Both the position numbers and the translations under genes were made by a program. Below the pieces are notes generated by a model. The model did not search any database. It had not been told where the DNA came from and saw nothing but the letters and a program-made list of their open reading frames with translations. This document shows positions 50,173 to 58,872 of a DNA stretch of 64,000 nucleotides, in pieces. Source of the stretch: Maridesulfovibrio sp. (GTDB lineage Bacteria > Desulfobacterota > Desulfovibrionia > Desulfovibrionales > Desulfovibrionaceae); the NCBI RefSeq assembly GCF_963678865.1, contig NZ_OY787459.1:3402501-3466500 (forward strand), written 5' to 3'. Position 1 is the stretch's first letter, and every line of letters begins with the position of its first letter.

Positions 50173-51624
50173 ATGATGTCGCAGAGTTCAAGCGGTGCTT
50201 TCAGCCATCCCAAGCCATTTTATCTGCTTTTCTCCGTGGAGATGTGGGAACGGTTCGGTTACTATGGAATGCAGGCCCTTCTGGTTTTATTCATGGTCAA
50301 AAAGCTGGGGTTTACCGACCAGTTGGCAGACCAGACCTTCAGCGCTTTTGCAGCTCTCGTGTATGCTTTTATCTGCGCAGGTGGTTATATTGGTGATAAG
50401 GTTCTCGGTAGCCGCAGGACCATGTTTCTGGGAGCAATTGTCCTCGCTGCCGGATACGCATTGTTAGGCATTAACTGCGAAAAATTTCTTTATCCGGCAC
50501 TTGGAATCATCATTGCCGGGAACGGTCTGTTCAAGGCGAACCCTTCGGCACTGGTTTCCAAGCTGTATGACAAGGGTGACTCCCGAGTAGACGGAGCCTT
50601 CACCTTATATTACATGGCAATCAATATCGGTTCTTTTGCAGCCATGTCGCTTTGCCCGATTATCCAGAAACATTACGGCTGGAATGCAGGTTTTCTGGTC
50701 TGCTTCATCGGTATGCTCATTGCTATCGGCAACTATATTGCCTTTCGCTCTGTTCTGGAGCCCGTGGGCTCGGAGGCAGATTTCGAGCCGTTGAACCTGA
50801 AGAAACTGTTACTGACCTTGATCGGCACGGTGGCTATTGCGGCGATGTCGGCTCTGCTATTGACTCATCTGACTCTTGCCCATGAGTTGCTTTATGCGGC
50901 TCTGCTTGTTGTTGCTGTCCTGTATGTACGTGAGATAATGCGTGCCGAACATCATGAAAAAGCCAACCTTGTCATTTGCTTGATCCTTATGGCCGAGGCG
51001 ATTGTCTTCTTTGCTCTTTACCAGCAGATGCCTACCTCCCTGAACCTTTTCGCGGCGCGAAATGTGGACCCGTATATTTTTGGAATTCCGGTGGAAGCAG
51101 CATCCTTTCAGGCTTTGAACCCATTCTGGATTATGATCATCAGTCCTGTGCTGGCAGTGGTCTATGCCCGTTTGGATAAGGCGGGAAAGGATCTTTCCCT
51201 GCCCGGTAAATTTGCGCTCGGTATGCTTATGTGCTGTGCGGCGTTCATGACTCTTGCTTATGTCGCCAGATTTCAGGCGGATGCCAAAGGATTTGTGTCC
51301 GGTAACTGGCTGGTGATCAGTTACGGTTTTCAAAGTCTCGGTGAGCTTCTGGTCAGCGGGCTGGGATTGGCTATGGTCGCCCGGCTGACTCCGGAACGGT
51401 CCATGGGTTTTATGATGGGGGCGTGGTTTATGTTTCAATCTATAGCCATGGTCCTGGGTGGAGAGATTGCAACCATGGCCAGTGTGCCGGAGCATGGCAT
51501 GACTGCATTGCAGTCTATCGATATTTATGATGATCTGTTCTTCAAGATAGGTGCTGCTACAGGAGCCATCGGGGTGGTTATGGCCGGATTTGTTCCGGTC
51601 CTTAAAAAGTATATTCAGGATTAG
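50173..51624 (+). CDS. proton-dependent oligopeptide (POT/PTR) transporter
   Basis: A 483-aa inner-membrane transporter with about 14 helices. The POT N-terminal signature is present: VEMWERFGYYGMQALLVLFM (the E-x-x-E-R-F-x-Y-Y motif, about 18-37), then GGYIGDKVLGSRRTMFLG, and the second motif FTLYYMAINIGSF near 142-154. These imply proton-coupled uptake of di- and tripeptides. GAAGGAGTTC precedes ATG 50173; a second ATG follows immediately. It is monocistronic. Confidence 0.95.
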   Translation: MMSQSSSGAFSHPKPFYLLFSVEMWERFGYYGMQALLVLFMVKKLGFTDQLADQTFSAFAALVYAFICAGGYIGDKVLGSRRTMFLGAIVLAAGYALLGINCEKFLYPALGIIIAGNGLFKANPSALVSKLYDKGDSRVDGAFTLYYMAINIGSFAAMSLCPIIQKHYGWNAGFLVCFIGMLIAIGNYIAFRSVLEPVGSEADFEPLNLKKLLLTLIGTVAIAAMSALLLTHLTLAHELLYAALLVVAVLYVREIMRAEHHEKANLVICLILMAEAIVFFALYQQMPTSLNLFAARNVDPYIFGIPVEAASFQALNPFWIMIISPVLAVVYARLDKAGKDLSLPGKFALGMLMCCAAFMTLAYVARFQADAKGFVSGNWLVISYGFQSLGELLVSGLGLAMVARLTPERSMGFMMGAWFMFQSIAMVLGGEIATMASVPEHGMTALQSIDIYDDLFFKIGAATGAIGVVMAGFVPVLKKYIQD

Positions 51625-51767
51625 CGGGAGATTTTACCCCGTTTGAATTTGACCGAAAAGCCTTGATTCTGCTGGCTATGATGTTTATTTATACATTTGT
51701 AGCAGAAAACAAATACGGATGTGTTTCATCCTGTTTATGATTAAAAACGATTCCAAGGAGACTAATT

Positions 51768-52499
51768 ATGAGTAGATTCGGTGCAGCCGGTTCCGTAAGT
51801 GCGAGACCGGAAGTCCTTAATGCATTTATGCGCGGCATTTACAGCTGGATGAGCGCGGGCCTTTTGGCAACCGCAGCCGTGGCATGGGTTACTCTTTCCA
51901 CTCCGGCGGTTATGAACCTCGTGCTGGCCCAGAATCCTGAAACAGGAATGATCGCCCCGACCATGCTTTTCTGGGTTGCGGCAATCGGTGAAATCGGGCT
52001 GGTTTTCTATCTGAGCATGCGCATTTCCAAACTTTCATCCGGTGCTGCTACCGGGCTGTTCATGGCCTACAGCGCGTTGAACGGTTTGACCCTTTCCACT
52101 ATTCTGGTGGCCTACACAGCGGCATCTATTTTCCAGACTTTCCTCGTTACCGCAGGAATGTTCGGAGCCATGTCCCTGTATGGCCTGACTACCCGTAAAG
52201 ACCTTACCGGAATGGGGTCGTTCATGATGATGGGCCTGTTCGGTATCCTCATCGCCATGGTGGTGAACTTTTTCATGCAGAGTTCTGCGCTGAGCTTTGC
52301 CGTTTCCATTCTCGGTGTATTCATCTTCGCGGGACTGACAGCTTATGATTCCCAGAAGTTGAAAGATATGGGTGAGTACATTCCCGCTGACGATGCCACC
52401 GCAGTAAGACGCGGCACTATCCTCGGTGCATTGACCCTGTACCTCGACTTTATCAACATGTTCATCTTCCTGCTCCGTCTTATGGGTAACCGCGAGTAG
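51768..52499 (+). CDS. Bax inhibitor-1/YccA family membrane protein
   Basis: A 243-aa protein with seven predicted helices. BI-1 features: an N-terminal FMRGIYSWMSAGLLATAAVA, central GLFMAYSALNGLTLSTILV, then ALSFAVSILGVFIFAGLTAYDSQ with the conserved AYDSQKLK and a C-terminal ALTLYLDFINMFIFLLRLMG. Family members are pH-sensitive Ca leak channels or FtsH-associated proteins. CAAGGAGACTAATT precedes the ATG. A strong terminator follows. Confidence 0.95.
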   Translation: MSRFGAAGSVSARPEVLNAFMRGIYSWMSAGLLATAAVAWVTLSTPAVMNLVLAQNPETGMIAPTMLFWVAAIGEIGLVFYLSMRISKLSSGAATGLFMAYSALNGLTLSTILVAYTAASIFQTFLVTAGMFGAMSLYGLTTRKDLTGMGSFMMMGLFGILIAMVVNFFMQSSALSFAVSILGVFIFAGLTAYDSQKLKDMGEYIPADDATAVRRGTILGALTLYLDFINMFIFLLRLMGNRE

Positions 52500-52523
52500 T
52501 TGAGATAAATAGTACGTTTACAG

Positions 52524-52561
52524 GCACGCTCAAACCCCGTAGGGTTTGAGCGTGCTTTTTT
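52524..52561 (+). terminator. Rho-independent terminator
   Basis: GCACGCTCAAACCC (52524-52537) pairs perfectly with GGGTTTGAGCGTGC (52542-52555), followed by TTTTTT. Confidence 0.92.
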
Positions 52562-52640
52562 AATGCCTCCGGCGGCTTAAACACTTTTCCCAAAAGGGTT
52601 TAAGAATCCCAAAACTTTTTATCAAGGCTTCGTCTGCCAG
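52562..52640 (-). repeat. dispersed leader repeat, copy R2 (inverted)
   Basis: The reverse complement reads CGAAGCCTTGATAAAAAG, then TTTTGGGATTCTTAAACC and AAGCCGCCGGAGGC, aligning with R1 and R3. It lies about 20 bp before lpxK, in the opposite orientation to the other copies. Confidence 0.8.
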
Positions 52641-52659
52641 CTATTTAACGTCGCATTTT

Positions 52660-53739
52660 ATGTTAAAGTTACACCAGCTACAGAATATTCTTAGCCCCAT
52701 TCTGGCCCCAATTTCAAAGGGATACAGTGCGGTCATGTCCCGCCGTGCGGAGAAATATGTGCAGGGTGAATACGAGCGGTTTCGTCCTGAATGTCCATGT
52801 GTTTCTGTGGGGAATATCGGTTCCGGGGGCAGCGGGAAAACTCCCCTTGCGGACTGGCTGCTCAAGTGGGCGGAGCGGGAAGGACTGTTGACTGTTTTGC
52901 TTACACGTGGCTATGGGGCCAAGCCGGCGCAAATGCCGTATCTGGTGAATCGGCTGAGTCCGGTCCATGAGGCAGGTGATGAACCGCTCATGCTTGCTAA
53001 CGGTAATCCTGAGGCTAAGATAGTGGTCGATCCGGTTCGTAAGCGTTCCGGTGCCTGGGCAACGCAGGAATTTCAGCCGGAACTGATGCTGCTTGATGAC
53101 GGATTCCAGCATATGGCGGTGGAGCGCGATCTTGATTTCGTGCTGCTCACTCCTGATGATTTTACAACTGGCTGGGATAAGGTTATCCCCCGTGGCACAT
53201 GGCGGGAGAGTCAGCTGGCACTGCAACGGGCGGATGTTTTTTTCGTGAAGAGCGGCCCGCAGACTTTTAACCAGATGCGCCCGCTGATAGAACAGAAGCT
53301 GGCTCGGTTCGGTAAACCGGTTTTTCAATTTGAACTGAAAGCAAAAGGTCTCAAGCTCCTCGGCACAGGAGAACAGCTCGGCTTTGGAAGTGAAAAATAT
53401 CTGCTTTTTGCCGGAATCGGCAAGCCGGAAATATTGCATGAGGATGCAAAAAAATACATGGGCCGTGCCCCCGAAGAATTTATAATTTTCAAGGATCACC
53501 ACTCATACACAGCACAGGACATGGAATTGATCCGCAGGAAAGCAGCGGCTGCCGGTGCAAAGCGGATTGTTTGTACCCCCAAGGACGTTGTGAAATTGAC
53601 TAAACTCGGCTGTGAAGAATTTTATGTAATTGATCTGGAAGTAGAATTTAAAGAAACCGTTTTTTTTGATGACATAGAAGAAGTCCCCTTTGATAAGTGG
53701 TGGAATAAACAAAGATTAATAGACGCATTTAATAAATAA
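52660..53739 (+). CDS. lpxK: tetraacyldisaccharide 4'-kinase
   Basis: A 359-aa inner-membrane-associated kinase that phosphorylates the 4' position of lipid A disaccharide. The N-terminal hydrophobic/amphipathic segment precedes Walker A in VGNIGSGGSGKTPLADWLL (about 49-67). LTRGYGAKP (about 80-88), the D-D-G-F-Q-H motif in LLDDGFQHMAVERDLD (about 144-159), IPRGTWRE and FKDHHSYTAQD (about 273-283) are all characteristic. The C-terminus extends slightly beyond the E. coli enzyme. It confirms a Gram-negative, LPS-bearing host. The leader contains a dispersed repeat. Confidence 0.95.
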   Translation: MLKLHQLQNILSPILAPISKGYSAVMSRRAEKYVQGEYERFRPECPCVSVGNIGSGGSGKTPLADWLLKWAEREGLLTVLLTRGYGAKPAQMPYLVNRLSPVHEAGDEPLMLANGNPEAKIVVDPVRKRSGAWATQEFQPELMLLDDGFQHMAVERDLDFVLLTPDDFTTGWDKVIPRGTWRESQLALQRADVFFVKSGPQTFNQMRPLIEQKLARFGKPVFQFELKAKGLKLLGTGEQLGFGSEKYLLFAGIGKPEILHEDAKKYMGRAPEEFIIFKDHHSYTAQDMELIRRKAAAAGAKRIVCTPKDVVKLTKLGCEEFYVIDLEVEFKETVFFDDIEEVPFDKWWNKQRLIDAFNK

Positions 53740-53780
53740 AAACGCACGCCTCCCTGAGATGGACGGAACCGAAACAACTA

Positions 53781-53912
53781 AAAAGGTTTTGGGATTCTTA
53801 AACCCTTTTGCAAAATGGTTTAAGCCCCCGGAGGGACTCCCGGTAGGGCCGGTGGAGGCGAAATCAAATCATTATAAAGCGCAATCGCGCATCATATAAT
53901 TAGGAATTTAAA
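53781..53912 (+). repeat. dispersed leader repeat, copy R3
   Basis: Contains GGTTTTGGGATTCTTAAACC, AAAATGGTTTAAGC, CCGGAGG (with a short insertion), GAGGCGAAATC and then a GCGCAATCGCGC inverted repeat. It runs to the rnr start. Same orientation and position as R1 relative to the following gene. Confidence 0.8.
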
Positions 53913-56153
53913 ATGGGAAAAAAAAGAAAATCTAAGAATCCCGGTATGATTAAGCCTTACGAGGCTATGAATGTTTTTAAGCAGAGCCGCAAGCCCCTTT
54001 CCGCCGGTGAACTTGAGAAAAGGCTGGGGCTGACCAAGAGGCATCGCAAATTTGTAAAGAATATACTCAAAGACCTTGTGCGCGAGGGTAAAATCATCAA
54101 GATCGGCAGTGCTTACGGCGTTGTGGAAAAGATGAATATGGTCACCGGAAAGCTGCAGGTTCAGCGTTCCGGGGCGGCATTTCTGCTCCCGGACGATAAA
54201 AACCGCAAAGATATCTACATCCATACCAAAAATCTTCGGGATGCATGGCATGGAGACCGGGTTACCGTGGCGATTACCGGTTCCCATTGGGGCGGCAAAC
54301 GCGAGGAAGGACGCGTGGTGCGTGTTATTGAGCGTGGAAAGCAGGTCTTCCCGGTGCGGGTGATCCGGCCCATGGGCGGTACGGCCCTGCTCTGCAACCC
54401 TACAGACCCGCGTCTGGATTTCGGTATTGTGGTCGAGCCTGAAGAGGCCGTTGCTGACGGGCCTGTACTGGATGATGACGGCAGGGAAATTTATCCTGCC
54501 GAGTCTGCTGAAGCAGCTGTGGATTTTACCCGGATTGCCAGGGGCGATATACTTTTGGTGGCACCGGGTGAACAGATTAATCCTTCTCTTTGGGAAGGGC
54601 GCATTCTGAAAATGCTGGGCGATGAAGACGATGCCATTGTACAGGAAGCAATAGTCAAGGCGAACCACGGCATTCCCACGGCTTTTCCGGGCAAGGTGCT
54701 GGCTGTCGCTGATGCTTTACCGGATGAACCCGAGGAAGATGATTTTGCAGAGCGCGAAGATATGCGCTCCATTCCTTTTGTGACTATCGACGGTGAGACC
54801 GCCAAAGATTTTGACGATGCCGTATTTGTAGAAAAGATCAATAATGGCTACCGTTTGCGGGTGGCTATCGCAGATGTAAGCCATTACGTTGCCATGGACT
54901 CTCCGTTGGACCGCGAGGCCCTTAAGCGTGGTAACTCTTATTATTTCCCCAAGTCCGTGGAGCCCATGTTCCCCGAAGCCTTGAGTAACGGACTGTGCAG
55001 CCTGAACCCTGACGTGAATCGTCTGGCTATGACCGCTACCATAGAGTTTGATAATGCAGGTGCTCCTGTTGGAGCTTCCTTTGTCCCGGCTGTGATTAAG
55101 AGTCACGCCCGCCTGACTTACGAACAGGTCTACAAAGGCGTCATTCTCCGTGAACAGGAGGAGCAGGAAGGTTTGGGAGCACTGCTGCCCATGCTTCAGT
55201 TATGTGAAGAGTTGGCGCGCAAGATCAACAAGCTACGCAAGGAGCGGGGCAGTCTGGAATTCGATCTTCCTGAGCCTGAAATCCTCTTCAATTTGCAGGG
55301 CAGAACTGTAGATATCCGACCCCGTTGTCGCAATTTTGCCCATCAGATTATTGAGGAATTTATGATTGCTGCCAACGAAGCGGTTGCAGAATTTCTGACT
55401 GAAAAAGAACTGGGCTGCCTGTACCGGGTACACCCCGGTCCTGATGAAGAAAAATTGACCAACCTGTTCAAGGTTCTGCGCAAAATCGGCATCAGTAAGC
55501 AGATTCCTGATCCGGTCACCCCGCAGACTTTGCAGGCTGTGATAGCGGATTCAGAAGGAACTGATCAGGAATATCTGGTCAGCCGGCTGCTTCTGCGATC
55601 GATGAAACAGGCCAAATATGAGCCTGATAATGAGGGACATTTCGGGCTGGCTTCAGAATGCTATTGTCATTTTACCTCACCCATCAGGCGTTATGCCGAT
55701 CTGGTTGTTCATCGCTTGCTTAAGGTTGCGCTTGGTGACGGCCATCAGGCTATTCCCGGCCAGAAGCAGTTGGGACGTATCGGCAATGCTATCAGCGGCA
55801 CCGAACGTACAGCCATGGAAGCTGAACGTGAAATTCTGAAACGGCTGACCATCATTTTTCTTAAAGATAAGGTTGGTGAAGAGTTTACCGGGGTTATTTC
55901 ATCAATTGCGGAATTCGGATTCTGGGTGGAATTTCAAGAGGTAATGGCTGAGGGTATGGTCCGGCTTTCCTCGCTGGGTGATGATTATTACACTTTCTGG
56001 GCTGATCGCCAGATGATTGTCGGTGAACGAACAGGGCATGCTTTTCGTTTGGGGCAGAAAGTAACCGTCCGTTTGGAATCGGTCAGCCTTGAGTTGCTTG
56101 AAGCCAACCTTGCTCTGGTCGCAGGGGCCGAAGATTACAAAAAATACGTTTAA
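53913..56153 (+). CDS. rnr: ribonuclease R
   Basis: A 746-aa 3'-5' exoribonuclease that degrades structured RNA. A basic N-terminus (MGKKRKSKNPG) and a helix-turn-helix region (AGELEKRLGLTKRHRKFVKN) are followed by cold-shock domains (DIYIHTKNLRDAWHGDRVTV). The RNB catalytic domain has IPFVTIDGETAKDFDDAVFV (about 289-308, catalytic Asp residues) and GNSYYFPKSVEPMFPEALSN. HCHFTSPIRRYADL-like CYCHFTSPIRRYADLVVHRL lies near 585. The C-terminal S1 domain reads GVISSIAEFGFWVEFQEVMA. The E. coli enzyme has a longer basic tail, absent here. AGGAATTTAAA precedes the ATG. Confidence 0.97.
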   Translation: MGKKRKSKNPGMIKPYEAMNVFKQSRKPLSAGELEKRLGLTKRHRKFVKNILKDLVREGKIIKIGSAYGVVEKMNMVTGKLQVQRSGAAFLLPDDKNRKDIYIHTKNLRDAWHGDRVTVAITGSHWGGKREEGRVVRVIERGKQVFPVRVIRPMGGTALLCNPTDPRLDFGIVVEPEEAVADGPVLDDDGREIYPAESAEAAVDFTRIARGDILLVAPGEQINPSLWEGRILKMLGDEDDAIVQEAIVKANHGIPTAFPGKVLAVADALPDEPEEDDFAEREDMRSIPFVTIDGETAKDFDDAVFVEKINNGYRLRVAIADVSHYVAMDSPLDREALKRGNSYYFPKSVEPMFPEALSNGLCSLNPDVNRLAMTATIEFDNAGAPVGASFVPAVIKSHARLTYEQVYKGVILREQEEQEGLGALLPMLQLCEELARKINKLRKERGSLEFDLPEPEILFNLQGRTVDIRPRCRNFAHQIIEEFMIAANEAVAEFLTEKELGCLYRVHPGPDEEKLTNLFKVLRKIGISKQIPDPVTPQTLQAVIADSEGTDQEYLVSRLLLRSMKQAKYEPDNEGHFGLASECYCHFTSPIRRYADLVVHRLLKVALGDGHQAIPGQKQLGRIGNAISGTERTAMEAEREILKRLTIIFLKDKVGEEFTGVISSIAEFGFWVEFQEVMAEGMVRLSSLGDDYYTFWADRQMIVGERTGHAFRLGQKVTVRLESVSLELLEANLALVAGAEDYKKYV

Positions 56154-56159
56154 ATAAGA

Positions 56160-56190
56160 AAGCCCGCTCAGGTTTTATTGGGCGGGCTTA
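56160..56190. terminator. bidirectional terminator
   Basis: AAGCCCGC (56160-56167) pairs with GCGGGCTT (56182-56189), between convergent rnr and the 99-aa gene. Confidence 0.75.
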
Positions 56191-56211
56191 ATGATTGTAT
56201 CGTAATCGAGC

Positions 56212-56511
56212 TTAGCGGGTGGCAATTTCTTCAAGTCGGCGGGCAATCTTGCAGAATAAGGTCAGCTCACACACTTTTTCATCAATTTCACACTGATATA
56301 TGTCGTCGGCGTCGGCAATGGCGTTGAGTGATTCGTAGACCTTAACCAAAGTTTCGGGGGTGATCCGTCCGCATAGGTTGGTAATCATTTTTTTGAGTTC
56401 AACGGGTGCATCAGCAAGCAATGACAACTCAACTCCGGCATCACCGAAATCGAATTCAAAGTGCTCAACATATTTTGTAGCCAGATTTTTAATAATCAGG
56501 TCATTACTCAT
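56212..56511 (-). CDS. hypothetical protein, 99 aa
   Basis: I do not recognise it. An acidic, helical, soluble protein: SNDLIIKNLATKYVEHFEFD at the start, a central ELKKMITNLCGRITPETLVK and an EKVCELTLFCKIARRLEEIA C-terminal helix with two Cys. ATG 56511 is chosen because TTGGAG lies upstream; 56523 is an in-frame alternative without one. It is divergent from the CI-like repressor gene (about 160 bp between them). The function cannot be inferred. Confidence 0.7.
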   Translation of the reverse strand: MSNDLIIKNLATKYVEHFEFDFGDAGVELSLLADAPVELKKMITNLCGRITPETLVKVYESLNAIADADDIYQCEIDEKVCELTLFCKIARRLEEIATR

Positions 56512-56673
56512 TGATAACTCCAAATACTATATCACCTAACTAGCTACATACATTACTACAAAGGTTTTTTTTTTGAAAGTCTTCTCTGTTTATAAAAATG
56601 GTTGCAGTATCGGTTTGCAGATGTTAAGTATAGATGAACTTTTTAGTTAAACAGTTGTTAATTTGAGGTGCCG

Positions 56674-57330
56674 ATGCAAGCTAAGGATTTTGATTCATTT
56701 TTTGAAAGATTAAAAGAACAGACAGATATTTCCACTCAGGCCCAGTTGGCACGCGAGCTGGGTGTCGGCAGGGCGGCGGTTTCTCTGGTAAAAAAGAAAG
56801 GGGCAGTTCCTCCTCGCTGGATACTTGAACTTTCAGTACGTTATAATCTCGATTCAACCTGGCTGGAGTCCGGAGTAGGCTCTCCCAGGGCGGAAGTTAA
56901 TGCTGCCGAATTTGCTGACGAATTTGCCCGTATCCCCAAGGTTGCGGCCCGCTTGTCTGCCGGTGGCGGTTCATTTGAGACCGGAGCTGAAATTGAAGGT
57001 TTTTATGCTTTTCGCAAGGATTGGATCGGCAGTAAGGGCAACCCCGCAGATATGGTATTAATGGAAGTTTATGGCAACAGCATGGAACCTGAATTGAAAG
57101 AAGGTGACATTGTGCTGCTTGATCAGTCCCGTCAGGATATATTGGCGGGGGGGATTTACGCTGTGGGAGTGGAGGATACTGTCATGGTTAAAAGAGTCGA
57201 GAAACGTCCCGGTCAGGTTGTGCTGCACAGTGACAACAGGGATTATGCCCCAATTCACCTTGGCGGAGATGAATTGGAAAACGTACGTGTTCTGGGACAG
57301 GTTGTCTGGGTTTCACGCGAATATCATTAG
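56674..57330 (+). CDS. LexA/CI-type repressor with S24 peptidase domain
   Basis: A 218-aa self-cleaving-type repressor. Residues 1-65 form a phage-CI-like helix-turn-helix (AQLARELGVGRAAVSLVKKK, then VPPRWILELSVRYNLDSTWL). Residues 95-218 are a LexA/S24 domain with the nucleophile Ser in VYGNSMEPELKEGDIVLLDQ and the general base Lys in DTVMVKRVEKR. A possible autocleavage Ala-Gly lies in RLSAGGGSFE (about 93-102). ATG 56674 has GAGGTG just upstream. No prophage genes are nearby, so it is probably a chromosomal stress or SOS-type regulator. A terminator follows. Confidence 0.88.
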   Translation: MQAKDFDSFFERLKEQTDISTQAQLARELGVGRAAVSLVKKKGAVPPRWILELSVRYNLDSTWLESGVGSPRAEVNAAEFADEFARIPKVAARLSAGGGSFETGAEIEGFYAFRKDWIGSKGNPADMVLMEVYGNSMEPELKEGDIVLLDQSRQDILAGGIYAVGVEDTVMVKRVEKRPGQVVLHSDNRDYAPIHLGGDELENVRVLGQVVWVSREYH

Positions 57331-57355
57331 CTTTTTTATATATAGCGTTTTTAAC

Positions 57356-57382
57356 GGCCTCCTTTGCGGGAGGTCTTTTTTT
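57356..57382 (+). terminator. Rho-independent terminator
   Basis: GGCCTCC (57356-57362) pairs with GGGAGGTC (57368-57375), followed by a long T run. Confidence 0.8.
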
Positions 57383-57558
57383 GGCTTCTGGTTTATAGTA
57401 ACTTGATGTTTGATAAACTATTTGTGTAATTTTGTTGATCTGTGTTTATTTTAGGTTGACATAAGTGTTTTGCTGTGGTTAATTGTTGCTGTCACATGGC
57501 AAAGGGCGCTGGAAGGCGGTTGTTAACCTTAAACGGATTCACGAAACAGGAGTCAGTC

Positions 57559-57726
57559 ATGCAGGAAAGATTTTGCAGGTGCGGTAACCGGGTTATGGTT
57601 CAGTATCACAGCAAAAAGAATGAAGCATGGTTCACCCGTTTCTGGGTTATGGGGAATACCTTCGGCAAGACTATCCGGGTCTGCCCGGTCTGCGGTTCCC
57701 CTCTTAATATAAATAGCCTTAAATAA
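57559..57726 (+). CDS. zinc-ribbon small protein, 55 aa
   Basis: Two metal-binding pairs, CRCG (residues 6-9) and CPVCG (43-47), enclose a basic aromatic region (YHSKKNEAWFTRFWVMGNTF), the pattern of a small zinc ribbon. ACAGGAGTCAGTC gives a good ribosome binding site for ATG 57559; the longer ORF start at 57475 lacks one. Cytoplasmic, no family recognised. The roughly 200 bases before it hold only the promoter region, and 57727-58089 holds no supported gene. Confidence 0.7.
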   Translation: MQERFCRCGNRVMVQYHSKKNEAWFTRFWVMGNTFGKTIRVCPVCGSPLNINSLK

Positions 57727-58089
57727 GATTGCTGCCGGACTTATGCCTGTTTTGCCGGGCATAGGCCGTCTCCCCCTGTCGATGTTTTATCGTCAGGATA
57801 TATTTCAAAATTTCCGCAGGCATCTCCCCTGTTGTCTGCTGGAATACAGCACCGTCTCATCTACACACTTAATCCATCTCTCATCATCATGGCAGGCTGT
57901 CCGTCGGGGGCAGCCTGTCGCATCCCCCTTCATAAGTGCGGTCTGAGCAGTAGAAATTCAGTACGAAAGTAATTTTATGAATGCCGTATCCTCATACATA
58001 TGGTGTCTTGTTCAGGCTGGACCGGAACAGGACAGGCTGATACATATTGCGTGTTTTTCAGCTTCAGGTCTGACTTTTGGGAGGATAAA
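57727..58089. other. intergenic region
   Basis: About 360 bases between the zinc-ribbon gene and the UPF0489 gene. A 67-codon ORF (57743-57946) lacks a ribosome binding site and has an unlikely composition, so it is not called. GGGAGG for the next gene is at the right edge. Confidence 0.4.
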
Positions 58090-58800
58090 ATGGGCGAATG
58101 GATCGTAGATTTTCAGGGGCGCAACCACTCCACAGCAATTAAACTTAATTTTTTGTGGAAGCAGGATAATATCTTTTTTATGGATAACCATCGCGCTGCA
58201 TTGTGGTGCTGGTTGGAAAGTCTTAAGAAGAACGAGAAATTAAATCTGTTTCATGTAGACCGGCATTTTGATGCCTTGTTTTCGAAGCAGGATTATTCCC
58301 ATTTCCCTCATGAAAACTTTGAACGTTTCGGGATCAGTGAGTACCTTGAATGCGGGTATGACAACGATTTTTTTGCGGTTACCCCGCTATTCCGCTGGGA
58401 TAATTATCTGGGGCTGTTCATTGAAAAATATGGTGAGCGCATTGAGAACTGGGCCTTTGCCACTCATGGCAAGGGAACGACGCCGCATGCTGTCCGGTAC
58501 GCAGCTTATGAGCCGTGGGAATTTCCGGCAGCTCTTGGAGGTTTGGAAGGAGACTGGATTTTTAATCTGGATCTGGATTATTTTTTCGGGCGTATGGCAG
58601 ACGGAAAAATGGACCGCCTTTTTACTGATGAATATATCAGGGGCTGGGGTGCCGAGCTTCGTAAAGGGCTGGCTAGAGGTGCTATTAAAACGCTGACTGT
58701 GAGTTTAAGCCCTGAATGTGCTGCCGGATGGGCAGGAGCTGAGGCCGCTCTCGCAGTACTCAATGAAGGGTTGGAAATAGATTTTTCGTTGCCGGAATAG
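58090..58800 (+). CDS. UPF0489 family protein (arginase-fold relative)
   Basis: A 236-aa soluble protein of the UPF0489/C5orf22 family. Likely metal residues appear in NIFFMDNHRAALWCW (about 27-41), NLFHVDRHFDALF (about 51-63) and WIFNLDLDYFF (about 157-167). The DxHxD-like and DxDxF spacing is what links this family to ureohydrolases. Bacterial members in RiPP clusters act as peptide arginases that make ornithine; I see no RiPP precursor or maturase here, so the substrate is open. ATG 58090 with GGGAGG upstream is preferred to 58000. A strong terminator follows. Confidence 0.82.
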   Translation: MGEWIVDFQGRNHSTAIKLNFLWKQDNIFFMDNHRAALWCWLESLKKNEKLNLFHVDRHFDALFSKQDYSHFPHENFERFGISEYLECGYDNDFFAVTPLFRWDNYLGLFIEKYGERIENWAFATHGKGTTPHAVRYAAYEPWEFPAALGGLEGDWIFNLDLDYFFGRMADGKMDRLFTDEYIRGWGAELRKGLARGAIKTLTVSLSPECAAGWAGAEAALAVLNEGLEIDFSLPE

Positions 58801-58805
58801 ATTTG

Positions 58806-58858
58806 AAAACCCAAAGCCCCCATTAATCAGTAAGATTAGCGGGGGCTTTTGGGTTTTT
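58806..58858. terminator. long bidirectional terminator
   Basis: AAAACCCAAAGCCCCC (58806-58821) pairs with GGGGGCTTTTGGGTTTTT (58841-58858), with an inner AATC/GATT pair. It separates convergent genes. Confidence 0.9.
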
Positions 58859-58872
58859 ATAAAGAAGACGAA

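Noticed and set aside
57743-57946. Possible RiPP precursor next to the UPF0489 gene
   Set aside because: No ribosome binding site, no leader/core layout and no maturation genes nearby.
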